This document shows, in pieces, positions 1 through 10,279 of a DNA stretch of 40,037 nucleotides. The first letter of the stretch is position 1, and each line of letters begins with the position of its first letter. The stretch is from assembly GCA_018398765.1 (NCBI GenBank), contig JAHBMJ010000824.1, forward strand, positions 1 through 40,037, in the 5' to 3' direction. Source of the DNA: Chromera velia. Its lineage: Eukaryota > Sar > Chromeraceae. The translations under genes were made by a program, and so were the position numbers. The notes beneath the pieces are model-generated. The model was not told the DNA's origin. It searched no databases and worked only from the letters and a program-made list of their open reading frames with translations.

Positions 1-3000
1 ACCGTGCAGGGAGGCATCGCAGTCATTGAGGTCACAAACATTTCCCGTTCTAAAATCACAGTCGGTTCGAAGACAGCACTGTCTTTTGCAGAGCCGCCCT
101 CTCACATTGCGGCGGTGACTGCTGTGACAGCAGAAAAACGGCATGCAGGACCCTAGAGCATGGAGACGACTCAGACGGCCGAGAGACTGGAGAGGTATGA
201 TCGCATGTCCTCGGGAAAACCGCTGGAAGTGCGGTCTAGGGAGCAGGCCCCGACACACTCTCGGTCAGTCGCTCCACCTACTTTTTTGAATGCACAGAGT
301 GCAGATACGCATCCCTCGCTTCGCTCCCCTTTCCCTTCTCGCTTGCAGACTTCTCCAAAGGCAGACGTGCCTATAGAGTCTTTAAAGGACCTTCCTCCGA
401 TCGATTTGGAGAAGGTCATCTCAGATGTCCCACAGGAGATGAAAGGGGAGTATGTAAGGTTGTTGGGGGAATTTGGAGACCTGTGGTCACGGGGACGTTT
501 TGATTTGGGAGAATTGAAGATGGGGGGGAAGCCATATGAAGTGACTATCCCCACAGAGACGAGCGTTCCCATCAGATGGCAGCAGGACCGAATCCCCTAT
601 CACCAGCGAGAGGATGTGAAGAAAGAATTGGATGCAATGCAGAGTGCAGGGATCATTCAACCCTCGCATTCTCCATAGGCAGCTCCGGTCGTTCTTGTCA
701 AGAAACCTGATGGCTCGACCCGATTCTGCCTCGACTTTCGACGACTCAACGCAGCCACCAAGCGGGATCTCTTTCCGCTCCCATGCATCCAGGAGATACT
801 TGACAAGCTTGCCGGCTCGTCAGTGTTCTCTATACTTGACTACACCTCGGGCTTCTATCAGCTTTCCTTGAAGGAAGAGGACAGGGAGAAGACAGCCTTC
901 ATCACTCCGTTTGGGCTGTTTGAATTTTTTCGTATGCCCTTTGGTTTAGTCAACGCACCCGCCCTTTTCCAACGAGCAATGACGCTCGTCCTCGCATCGC
1001 TCCCACGAGAGATAGCACTTGTCTACGTCGATGATGTGATCATCTTCTCTCGCAGTCATGCCGAGCACTTGCAGGACTTCTGTGAGGTCTTCACCCTTGT
1101 TCGTGCCGCCGGTCTGAAGCTTCGCCTCGAAAAGGCACAGATTGGAAAGGCACAGGTGGAACACCTAGGTCACACAGTATCCGCCCGTGGAGTCCGTCCA
1201 AGTCGAAAGAACATGGAGAAGGTAAAGAACTGGCCGACCCCGACCGACCGTCCGAGCCTTCGCACATTCGTTTACTTGTGCAACTACTACCGAACTTTTG
1301 TGGAGAGGTTTGCGCGGATTGCCCATCCGCTGAATCAACTGTTGCATCCCTTCGATGAGAACAAGTAGCCCCTTCCCTTTTTCTGGACAGCCGCAGCCGA
1401 TGAAGCCTTCCGGGAGCTCCGCAACCGTCTTACTGAGCCACCCATCCTTTCCTTCCCTGACATGCATACCCCATTCATTGTGAAGCCGGATGCTTACAAC
1501 ATTTCGATTGGGGGTGTTTTGGTACCAATCAAGGACGGAAGGGAGAGTGTGATCGCATACGCAAGCAGGGGGTTACAGGGGGCGGAGCTGAATTATGGAG
1601 CTCCAGAGCGAGAGGCTCTGGCAAATGTGTTTTGCTGCAGGCAATGGAGACACTACCTGCTTGGCAGTTCCGTTTTCTTGCGGGTGATCCAGACCGATCA
1701 CAAACCGAATCTAGCAATGCAGGAGAACAAGTTGGCGAATAAAAGAATCGAGAAATGGGCTCTCGAATTGCAGGAGTATGGATTGCAGTTTTTGCATAAG
1801 GAGGGGAAGTCCCACACCGATGCAGATGCTGTTTCCCGTCTGCCTGTCCCAAGACAGGTAAAGCATTCGACAGACACAGGCGCTCCCCTCTGTCAGCACT
1901 GTTTCCTTCCTTCTGATGGGAGCACTCCCCTTAGATCAGGATTTGATGCAGCAGTGGCAGGAGTGAAGGTAATCGAAGCCAAGTCCGCACCCACACAAGC
2001 AATCGTTCCTTTCCTGGAGAAGGTGCGACGTTCAGAGCCAACAGAGGTGGAGGTGAAAGATGTGTTTGAGTATCTGCAGAAGAAGTCTCTTCCGGAGGAT
2101 CTTCAGCGCCGACGGACGGTGCTAGCACAGGAGTCTTTGTTCGAGTTGAGGGATAGCTTGCTCTACAGGTTTTCAGGTGAGTCTGAGCAGTTCTATGTCC
2201 CTGCCCATTTGAGAGAGACAGTGCTGGTGATGCACCACAATCATCCCATGGCAGGACATGCAGCAACAAAGAAGCTGATAGCTCGGCTTCTCACCAAATT
2301 CTGGTGGCCAGGTCTGTGTAAGGATGTGCGCAGCTGGGTCTACAAGTGCCGCCCCTGTCAGAAGAGAAGAGCACAAGCACCGCAACGCAACCCACAGACC
2401 GTTTCCGTCCCCACTCGACCCTTCCAGAAGGTCGGCATTGACGTGAAAGGTCCTTTGCCTACCTCCCGTAGAGGCAACCGATTTGTCCTTGTCATTACGT
2501 GTGCCCTCACACGATGGCCAGAGACCTTTGCCTTGCCAGAGGTCCCCGCATGGGTTGTTGCAAAGATTCTTTTTGAGGAGATCATCTGCAGGTATGGCTT
2601 TATCGAGGAGTTGGTGTCGGACAGGGGGACGAACTTCCTTAGCGAGATTGTGAGGGAGCTCTTTACCCTCATGAAGGTCCATCACCACACCACAATAGGG
2701 TATCATCCACAGGCGAACGGCATCCCGGAGCGATTCAATCGTTCGTGGGCTGAAGGAGTGGGGAAGCAGCTAAATCAAGAGAAAGGGGATTGGGATCTCT
2801 ATCTCCAGCCGTACAACGCAGCATACCGCACTGCTTCCCATGCCGAGACAGGTCTCTCTCCCTTTGAATTGTTGTTTGCACACACGCCGCAGTCGGTGCT
2901 GCGTGTGCAACCACCGCCTGAGGGAACGAGGTCTCCGCCTGTCTGTTATGACGACTACTACGGATTCATTCGACAAGAACGTGTGCAGAAGATCGACAGA

Positions 3001-3444
3001 GCAGTCACGAGAGCAGAGAAAGAGAGGCAAGCAAGGGAAAGGCGTAATCCCCCTCCGATGACGCGAAGATTCCGTCTAGGGGACCGCGTATTCCTGCGCA
3101 GACCTCCCAATCCGATAAGGAAGCAACCCGCCTTCGAGGCGAGAGCAGAAGGAACCTATGTGGTCGTGGGGACACCGAGGAACAGACCACATGTGACCGT
3201 GATCAGGCCCCTAGGAGGAAAGAAGAGGGACGTGGTGAGTTCAGACAGATTGCAATTGTGGGAGCCAAAAGATGGAGAGAAGGAAGAGAGTGAAAAGAGC
3301 GAGGAGAGTGAAGCAGAGGAAGACTCTGCACTGCCAAGGGAAAAGAGACACCAAGAGGAAAAGAGAGCAGCTGCAGAGACGAGAAGATCGTCTGAAAGAG
3401 AAGGAGTGATCATTCCACCAGGTACTCCTCGATCGAACTTTTGA
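1..3444 (+). pseudogene. pol: Ty3/gypsy pol: RT, RNase H and integrase, interrupted by three TAG codons
   Basis: One reading frame (codons starting at 1, 4, 7...) runs from the window edge to the TGA at 3442-3444, broken by TAG at 154, 676 and 1366. Visible landmarks are an RT core with the YVDD active site at about 1024-1035 and the LGH(T) motif at about 1170, then RNase H (1470-1845) with EREAL and TDHKPN and the closing DADAVSRLP. The integrase zinc-binding HHCC lies at about 2230-2365 (H...H, then CRPC). The DDE core follows, with D in GIDVKGP, D in SDRGTNF and E in PERFN after GYHPQ. A GPY/F-like C-terminal domain (FRLGDRVF) and a Glu/Lys/Arg-rich tail end it. The enzyme would reverse-transcribe and integrate the element. 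The stops make this copy probably inactive unless TAG is suppressed. Confidence 0.9.
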
Positions 3445-3719
3445 TTGGCGAGTTGGAGGATTTGTTGGATGAGTTGGGACTGGGAGATGAGTTGGAAGTA
3501 CCTGTTCAGGCAGTGGAGGGGCGGAAGCGGGGAGCCCGACCGAAGGGCCCTTTGCCAGTCCGTATCTCTGCGAGTGGAATTCGAGACGGCAAGAAAACGT
3601 ACCGAGTCTCGTTCGACGACGGAACGTTTGCCTGGTTGTCAGAGGAAGAGATTGACTTGCCTGAGATGGTTCAAGAATTCGAAAGAGAGAAAGAAAAGGT
3701 TTTAATGGGACTGAGTTGA
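3429..3719 (+). CDS. C-terminal retroelement ORF in the -1 frame relative to pol
   Basis: An ORF in the -1 frame overlaps the end of pol and runs to TGA at 3717-3719. It has no early ATG; the first in-frame Leu codon TTG at 3441 overlaps the pol stop. It was therefore probably reached by frameshift, or was once continuous with pol and displaced by an indel. It encodes an acidic helical stretch ([17 protein letters not shown]), a basic linker (RKRGARPKG), and a small beta-like segment ([21 protein letters not shown]) followed by a charged helix. The beta segment resembles the chromo/SH3-like tails that some Ty3/gypsy integrases carry for target-site choice. That resemblance is by eye only. Confidence 0.5.
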   Translation, partial: SIELLIGELEDLLDELGLGDELEVPVQAVEGRKRGARPKGPLPVRISASGIRDGKKTYRVSFDDGTFAWLSEEEIDLPEMVQEFEREKEKVLMGLS

Positions 3720-3831
3720 ATGATTTTCATGCTTCTGGAACCTTGTAATGATTGCGCTGATTTGCATACGCTGATGCTGAGGTCCTTTCCATTCTTTCCT
3801 TTTTGCATTCTGCTCAGCGACGAGCAGAGTT

Positions 3832-3845
3832 AAGGGGGGGAGTGG
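3832..3845 (+). other. Polypurine tract (plus-strand primer site)
   Basis: AAGGGGGGGAGTGG is an all-purine run broken by one T, directly upstream of the TGTTGG start of the LTR. This is the standard position and composition of the retrotransposon plus-strand primer. Confidence 0.8.
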
Positions 3846-3846
3846 T

Positions 3847-4363
3847 TGTTGGGAACCAGAAAGAATTCATGCGCGCACGCCGAGCGATAAAGAAAGCGTG
3901 AGGCGGGACCAGAAAGAATTCATGCGTGCACGCTGAGCAATAAAGAAAGCGCAAGGCGAATCGGATGTCAGGCAATAAGCACCACGCGCACATGCAGAGC
4001 GCTCATGCAGTTTGCAATGCATGCATGAATACATGGAAAAAAAGAAATACCACAGAAGTGAGTTCACACAAAACGGAATAACACAGAGACAGAATAGACG
4101 TTAGAAAGACGGACACAGCAAATACAGAGGGGACATGCATTTAAGTGGACCGATACAGATGAATACCGTTCTATATGCACAACGCGTGCACGTATGCCGT
4201 CTGACTGACCGATCGTATCTGTTCTGAGTAGCCAACCTGAAATCTCTCTAGAAGGAGTTGAAAGATGAACGACCAGATGAACAGACCTTTGCGTAGATAC
4301 ACGTAAGTAGAAGTCGTAGTCCTATACGCTAGCCCAACGTATGCTCAACAATACAACACAACA
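3847..4363 (+). repeat. 3' LTR (right end approximate)
   Basis: The LTR starts with TGTTGGGAACC right after the polypurine tract. It holds a 53-bp direct repeat (about 3852-3904 and 3905-3957, a few mismatches), whose second copy contains AATAAA at 3939-3944, a likely poly(A) signal. The end is placed at one of several CAACA sequences (4350, 4358 or 4363) that would complete a TG...CA boundary. The 5' LTR is outside the window, so the end cannot be confirmed by comparison. Confidence 0.6.
3852..3957 (+). repeat. Two-copy 53-bp direct repeat inside the LTR
   Basis: The block beginning ACCAGAAAGAATTCATGCG occurs at 3855 and again at 3908, period 53, with scattered transitions between copies. 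In LTRs such duplications often lie in U3/R regulatory DNA; the role here is unknown. Confidence 0.85.
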
Positions 4364-5296
4364 CCCTAGGAGCGTTGCCCCTCAGGTAAAACGTCTTTAT
4401 ATACAACGCCTTTAAGGCGTAGCCCCTAGACACCTCTCTATATACTACGCCACCCTCCCCTCCGTATCTAGACCCCTATCCTAGGTGGAGTTAGAACTTT
4501 TTTTAATGATTCGCATGCCGGGGGCGAGTAGGGTGCTTTTTACCCCCCTTTCTACATAGGAGACCGGCGCTTTTCCGCAAAAACCTCATTCTCATAATTG
4601 GTCAGGAGTTAGAAGCTGAAAATTTGTGTAAGAAGATGTTGCAACGATAGAAAAAGAACTATGGAACAGATTTTTTATATCATTTCTAGAAACATAGGCT
4701 GCCATACAAATGCACAGCTACTTTTCTGAAAAAAAATGTTCCCAGCCGTCTAGCACCGACCGTGCATGGCCGGTCCCCGAAAAGGCCGTGACGGCGTGAC
4801 ACCTCCCCGAAAAGCTATAGGTGGCTCGATCCCCGAGGCTTGCACTTTTTAGCTTTACAGGCCACGCACTCAGCTCGCGGGTTCGACCAGGCACGGCTTC
4901 CATCACAATCACACGATCAAAGACCGGAGAGAAACGCACACTCGCGCACAGGCGTATAGCTGCCTTCGCGCTAGTGCTCATCGGAACCAGATTAGTGACA
5001 GCCGGCATAACTCGAAGGCAAGGTTGGGTCCTAAGGTTGCTACAGGAGACGCCCGGTCTCACCAGTCGCGCGTTTCTCTCTTCGCTGCCTCCGTTCAGGG
5101 AAGGTGCATATCGCCCTGGTTTTCCTTTTTCTTTCCCTCTTCTTTCCTTTCGCTTGCATCGTCTCTGCGGTCCCTGAAATTCCCAGCGTGTTCAGGCGCC
5201 GCGATCGCAGTTCGGCTGTGGCGTCTTTCGCGATCGGCGGTGCCCTCGTTCCTTTCATTTTTTCAACAGCCTGCTCCTTGCAACTCTCTCCTGCAG
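4364..5296. other. Intergenic, no supported gene
   Basis: No gene is supported. Near 4365-4490 two loosely repeated blocks share a TATATAC-AACGCC / TATATAC-TACGCC pattern, the palindrome ACGCCTTTAAGGCGT and two CCTAGG sites, perhaps a small repeat remnant. From about 4800 the composition turns GC-rich; the 5' exon(s) of the following plus-strand gene may lie here but could not be fixed. Confidence 0.4.
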
Positions 5297-8200
5297 GACG
5301 ACATTTTGGGTGACGGTTGCCGTGAAGAGAGGCGGGCAGCACTGCACCCTACATTCACAAGGTACGTCTTCGTGGGTCCAGGCTTCGTGCAGTGAATTCA
5401 GTCTTCTCTCTTATTCAGTTCAGTCTCCCCGTATTCCCGAATTCTTTCCAGAGCCACCAACGCTGCAGGCCGTATCGATTTAAATAATTTCCAGTCCAAC
5501 CCGCCCTACTGGACAGACCCTATCCACCCTATCGCACTGAGCCTTCCACCCTGCCGTACAGACCGTTTCCAGACCTGCCCACCCTGTAGCCAACGATGTG
5601 CAAACGTCGAGTAGACCCCGGTTCTTTAACGTCTGCTCAGAACGTCTGACACTGCATGCTTTTCCCTTTTCTCAGTGATTCTGCATTTTTTGGATCAAAT
5701 CGGTCAACCGAATGTTCCATCCCTTGCAGGCGGTGTGGCACAGACGGCCTCTGCAGGACAGGAGCGCAGCGTCGTAATGACCCATCCGCTGCCAATCTCC
5801 CTGCAACAGAAATTCGCAGGTCGGTTTTCTTTTGTGACCCCGGCAGTCAGTCAGACCGGACAGACGTGCACAGGTTCTCCGTTTTCGTGTTTTCTTTGTT
5901 GTCAAGCCGAGCACGGGCCCCTGGGCCAACATGAAAGGAGCTGTGGAGTACAGCAAGATTCTTTAGCTTTGGGCTGGGCTCCGCCTCAATCATTCCATCC
6001 GTCCGGATTATTGCAGGGGCGAGGATCTCGATGGGAGGGAGGAAAGCGGAAGGGGGGTGTAGAGCTGGAGTGGGGTGTAGAGCGGGAGCGGACGTCGACG
6101 CAACTCCAACAGGTCTGTTGCTGGTTCTACAGACTTGGTCGGGGAAGTGTTCTGTACTGAACTTCAAGGATTGTCGGTCTGTGCAGCCTCTCCATCGGCC
6201 CATATCTCTGTTTTTCCTGTCTCGGTCCGACACGGTGTCGGGGTGTCCTTTTGGGGTCTGGAGGGCTGTCGCTTTTCTGTGCTGATAACTCGCTCCTCTG
6301 TGTTTTCTCCCTCTTCTATGTAGCGTCGTGGGCTTCTATCCAAGCGTGTTTTCCTCCTTTCTTTCTGCTCCCAAGGTCCACCGCCCTTCGCGCCTTCCCA
6401 GTGGCACGCTGCTTTCATCTCTGTTTCTGCACTGGTGTCGCCTGTCGAACTCTCTGCTTTCGGTTCCCTCTCTGCAGGCTCGCTGGAGCATCTTGAGGAG
6501 GCATCTGCGCAGCCCAACATGCTGGACGGCCTCTGCCCCGACCTGTCCGCAGCCCTGCGACAAACGGTGAGCAAGGGGCGTCCAGGCTGTTGTTTTTCGT
6601 CCTTCAACTTTCGATTCGTGTAACTCTACCTGCCATCGTACGCTGCTTGCAGCCCCGGGTCCCTTCCGACGTCTTCTTGGACGTCCTTGGGAGCGCTTCT
6701 CCTTCTGGAAAAATAGGTGGGTTTGCCACCCTATCGTACAGACCCACCCACCCTGCCGCACGCACCCTTTCCAGACCTGCCCCTCCTCCCGCACAGATCT
6801 TTGGAAGACCCAGACTCGAGTCTTCGGGACCTTGCCGGCAAGTTGCCGCACACACCCTTTCCCGACCTCCCCACCCTGCCGCACAGATCTTGGAGACCCT
6901 TTCGACCCCAGACACGAATCTTCGGGAGACATTTTCCAGATCCCCCCCTCCTGCCGCCCAGACCCTCTCCAGACCCCCCCTACCCTGCCGCACAGAGCCT
7001 TTCCCGACCCCCCCCACCCTGCGGCACAGATCTTTGGACCCTGGACATGAATCTGCGGGAGACCCTCTCCAGATCCCCCCACCCTGCCGCACACACCCTT
7101 CCTAGATCCCCCCACCCTGCCGCACACACCCTTTCCAGACCTACCCATTCTGCCGCACGGATCTTTGGCCCGCGCAGACCCTTTCCAGCCTCCCCCAAGA
7201 GATATGCGGCGGCCACCCACCGTGCATGCTCGTCATGCAGAACAGACCCATCCAGTCATCTTTTCTGGCTTTTTGGCTTGCAGGGTCTGTACCGGGCTCT
7301 TAGTGGAAGCAAGACAAGGCGTCGGAGCTGAAGGAAAGGGAAGGTCAGCACCCCGCAGCTTCAAAATATCTTGTGATGTACCATATCTCTGCCCGTCTGT
7401 GTTGGTCGCTCGGATCGCCCGTCCTTTCCGTCTATCCGTGGGTCTTCCCACCCCTCCGACAGGCTAGCTCCAGTAAGTCCTTTCCAGATACCCCGCTCCC
7501 CGCCCTTTTGCCCGCATGGACTTGCCTCTTGACTGCCCGCCCTTTTCAGACCCATCCACTCTAAGACTTGTCTGGCTTTTCTGTCCGCAGGGTCCGTGCC
7601 GTGCTCTGAGTGGAAGCAAAGAGAGTCGTCGGAGCTGAAGGGAAGGGAGGGTCAGCACCCCGCAGCTTCAAAATCTCTTGATGTACCATATACGGGTTCT
7701 CCGTCTGCCCGTCTCTGTCGGTCGCTCGGATCGTGAGTCCTATCCGTCTCTTCATCGGTCTTCCCACCCCTCCGACGGGCTCCCATTCGACTGCGTTCCT
7801 CTCAGAACGTTTCCAGACCCCCGCTCCCTGCACTTTGACCTCTTTTCACACGAGCAACCCTTGTTTGACCTTGTTGCCCGCATGCAGGACCCGTGCCATT
7901 CTCGGAATGGAAGCAAGACGAGGTCCCTGACCTGAAGGAAAAAGGTCAGCACCCTCCAATTTTTTTGGGTATGCCCTAGCTGTTCTGCTCATCTGTATCA
8001 GGGATTCGTATCCGTCTTTTCGTCCAGTGCACCCCTCTCCAGCACGCTGCCGTTTTCGGGCCCCCACGAACCCGTCGACTGGCCGCCTTTTAGACCTGCT
8101 CATCAGACCTTCAGCATTACGGCCATGCTGTTCAGATGTCTGTACTCCCACCCTGCCCACAGATCTTCGGCAGCCCCGCGTTTTTTTTCCAAGGTCGAAA

Positions 8201-10204
8201 CAGCAGCTGTCTTTTCCCCACCCTGACGAGCTCGCACAAAAAACAAGACAGCAGTTTCTTGTGCGTTCTCTATGTGCAGGTGCGAGGGTCCGGCTGGGAT
8301 GGAGCAAAGCTGAAGTGGGATGTAGAGCTGGGGAGGGGTGTAGAGCAATAGAGGAGTGTAGAGCAATAGAGGGGTGTAGAGCGGGAGGGGAGTGTAGAGC
8401 GGGAGAGGGGTGTAGAGCGGGAGAGGGGTGTAGAGCGCAACTGGGGTGTACTAAGGATCTGGGGTCTTCGAGGGATCCGGGATGTGAAGGTTAGCGGCGA
8501 CTCTTTCTTTTTTCCCTGCGATCCTTCTTGGTCTTGTGGGCAGGAGAAGTGCAGAGGCACTAGAGTACGACAAGGTTCTTTAGCTTCTTGTCGCTAGTTC
8601 CTGTCGCTCTTCCCCGGCTGGTGCCATTCCTTTTTCCCCCAGTGGCTCTTCGTCTCCGCCATTGCCGCACGAGAGCAGTAGAGTGCCGCAATGCTTCCTT
8701 CCCCTCACGGTCTTTCGATGAAGCGTTGTCTCTGCAGGAGCCATGATGGGCCGTCGGAGCACTTGGGAGGCGATACCGCTCCACGGGAACGGGGACTCAG
8801 CCTCCCAGCAAGGCGGTGTTTGCACAGGTGGGTCGGTCCTCCGGCTTCTTTTGGTGTACTTTCGGCTGAAGAATGCCGCGTGGGCTGCAGTCAGAGCCGA
8901 GGGACGGTAATTGTGGTGCTGTACACGCTGTTGTGTGGACGAGAGAGACTTCGATACAGTCTCCAGCATCCGGGCGCATCTAGCGTCGAGCGGTGCACGC
9001 ATGAAGTCTCCTGCGATCTCTTCTCGTTGCAGGTGCGAAGATCCAGAGCAGAGCGGGCAAAGCGGGAGCTGACGACGGGAACTTGAGAGGTCTGTCTTCG
9101 CGTTCTTGCCGCATGACTGCTTGTTCTTTGTACAGCCATGCAGTGGATGCGCGAATGTCTGTCTGCAATGTTGTTCCGCTTTTCTCGGTTTTTCTTTCTC
9201 CTGCGAGGAATCGAAGCTCGCAAGGATTCTTGTGTTTTCTGCTTCTGCCCCGTCTCGCTCAGGCGGCTTGGTGCACCTGCGGGGCGGACAGTCGGAGTCC
9301 AAGGAGCGTGTGAGGGTGCGGGTTTCCCTTCAACAGGACGATAGTACGTCGGCAGGTCCGTCTTCTTCCTTCAGTTTGCTTTTTTCAGTCTGGCCGAAGA
9401 AACGCCCGAAAAAAAAGTAGAGTACTCCAAGGTTCTTTAACTTTGGCACTGTGGCCGAGCAGACCCGCGATGGAAAACGCAAGAGAGTACAGCAGGGTTT
9501 TTCAGCTTCCAATCGCACAGTTCTCTCGTATTGGGTCCCGCTCTTCTTCGCTTTTCCCCCTCTCCAGGTGTCCTCTCGTTTTTGCCTCGCCCCTCTCCGT
9601 CTGTTTTCGTTCTTTCTGGCTGTCTCCGTGCTGACGCATGAGTTCGAATCCGCCCTTTTTTCCTGTAGTTGTCGGGAACCCCAGGGGAGCGGGGCCCCAT
9701 AGCCGTCCTGGAGGTGGCGGCCCCGGCCACAGGCTGTTTGGGGGTGCGGGGGGGTGGCGGAGAGGAGTCGAGCCTGCAAGGCTTCCACAGGGTGCGTCGG
9801 TCAGCGGGTGTCTTTTGCGTTGTCTGGCTTCCACTGGGTACGTTTTTTTTGCATCTTCCCTGTACGCGGTCCGCACGCCCATTTCTTCCGGCGTGTCGAG
9901 ACTCTCTCTTCTGCATTCTGTCTCTCGTTTTTCCTGCTTGCGCAGGTCTCGAGCAGCTTCTGGGTGGGCGTGATGGCTGTGACACGAACCTGGCATTGGA
10001 GCTCCAGAACGCGGTGAGTTGGCTGGCGGCCTCTGCCTCCTGTCTCCTCTGCGTCGTGCGCTATTGCGTTGCACGCTGTGCTTCTTTCTCGTCTCCTATG
10101 TGCAGCACTTCCGCGACGCTGTGCGAGGAGGCGAGACGCGCGGGGAGGGTGTGGACACCGGCGGGGAGGGTGTAGACGTCTGGTCTGAATGCACTTACCG
10201 GTGA
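5297..10204 (+). CDS. Unrecognised multi-exon gene made of recurring phase-1 mini-exons
   Basis: No family is recognised. Proposed exons: 5730-5819, 6017-6112, 6478-6566, 6653-6716, 7284-7343, 7591-7650, 7888-7944, 8280-8489, 8738-8827, 9033-9089, 9263-9343, 9669-9791, 9946-10013, 10106-10204. A possible upstream exon is 5297-5361. Each follows a pyrimidine tract plus AG and ends at a GT (GTCAGC x3, GTCTGT, GTGAGC, GTGAGT, GTACGT...). All except two paired exons enter and leave in phase 1, so the frame runs through 414 codons to TGA at 10202. One break is seen: TAG at 7301-7303 in the first of three related exons. Exon families recur: LQQ-type (5730, 8738, 9263), KAE/KAG-type (6017, 8280, 9033), LEHL/LEQL pairs (6478+6653, 9946+10106), and SEWKQ-type (7284, 7591, 7888). 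The start codon was not found. It may be a live gene skipping the TAG exon, or a recent pseudogene. Confidence 0.5.
6720..7190 (+). repeat. Degenerate ~30-bp intronic tandem repeat array
   Basis: Repeated CCACCCTGCCGCACA followed by CACCCTTTCCAGACC-like sequence, with spacers such as GATCTTTGG, fills the intron between the proposed exons ending at 6716 and starting at 7284. Related copies occur at about 5500-5590 in an upstream intron. Every unit is pyrimidine-rich on the plus strand. The long open frames across it on both strands follow from its composition and are not supported as genes. Confidence 0.8.
7284..8000 (+). repeat. ~300-bp tandem duplicate units, each with one 57-60-nt exon
   Basis: Three imperfect units start at 7284, 7591 and 7888. 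Each has an acceptor CAG, an exon of 60, 60 or 57 nt, a GTCAGC donor and the start of the following intron. The first two share more intron than the third (CAGCTTCAAAAT, then a GTCGCTCGGATCG block). In one frame the exons read VPGS-stop-WKQ, VPCSEWKQ and VPFSEWKQ. All lengths are multiples of three, so any number of copies keeps frame. Confidence 0.75.
8280..8489 (+). CDS. Exon encoding a Cys-Arg-Ala hexapeptide array (18-bp coding minisatellite)
   Basis: This 210-nt exon of the mini-exon gene (2 nt + 69 codons + 1 nt) contains an 18-bp minisatellite, TGTAGAGCGGGAGAGGGG and variants, read as CRAGEG, CRAIEE, CRAIEG, CRAGGE and similar: seven CRA units and one CTK. The exon at 6017-6112 has two related units in the same frame. 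A regularly spaced Cys every six residues suggests metal binding, disulphide cross-linking or a structural repeat; none can be chosen from sequence. Confidence 0.55.
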
Positions 10205-10279
10205 TCAAGTTCTGCGGATAGCCGCCGACGACGTAGTTAAAATCAATACGCGCAGCAGTACCAGCCAAAGAGCTCGGTC

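Larger units (their letters stand above)
1..4363 (+). mobile_element. Ty3/gypsy-type LTR retrotransposon, 3' portion
   Basis: The window opens inside an LTR retrotransposon. In order on the plus strand one sees the linker after a protease domain, reverse transcriptase, RNase H, integrase, a short extra ORF, a polypurine tract and one LTR. Integrase downstream of RNase H is the Ty3/gypsy order. Gag, protease and the 5' LTR lie upstream of the window, so neither full length nor target-site duplication can be judged. The copy is decayed: three in-frame TAG codons interrupt pol (154-156, 676-678, 1366-1368) and a frame change follows 3442. The right boundary is an estimate based on a TGTTG...CAACA LTR inverted repeat. 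Confidence 0.88.

Noticed and set aside
4870-4905. GGGTTCGA resembling a tRNA T-loop
   Set aside because: The flanking bases do not form the five-pair T stem and no acceptor or anticodon arms are present.
6336-7220. 294-codon open frame on the minus strand
   Set aside because: It runs over the CCACCCTGCCGCACA intronic array; its Gly/Arg-rich product reflects repeat composition, and plus-strand exons with splice sites explain the flanks.
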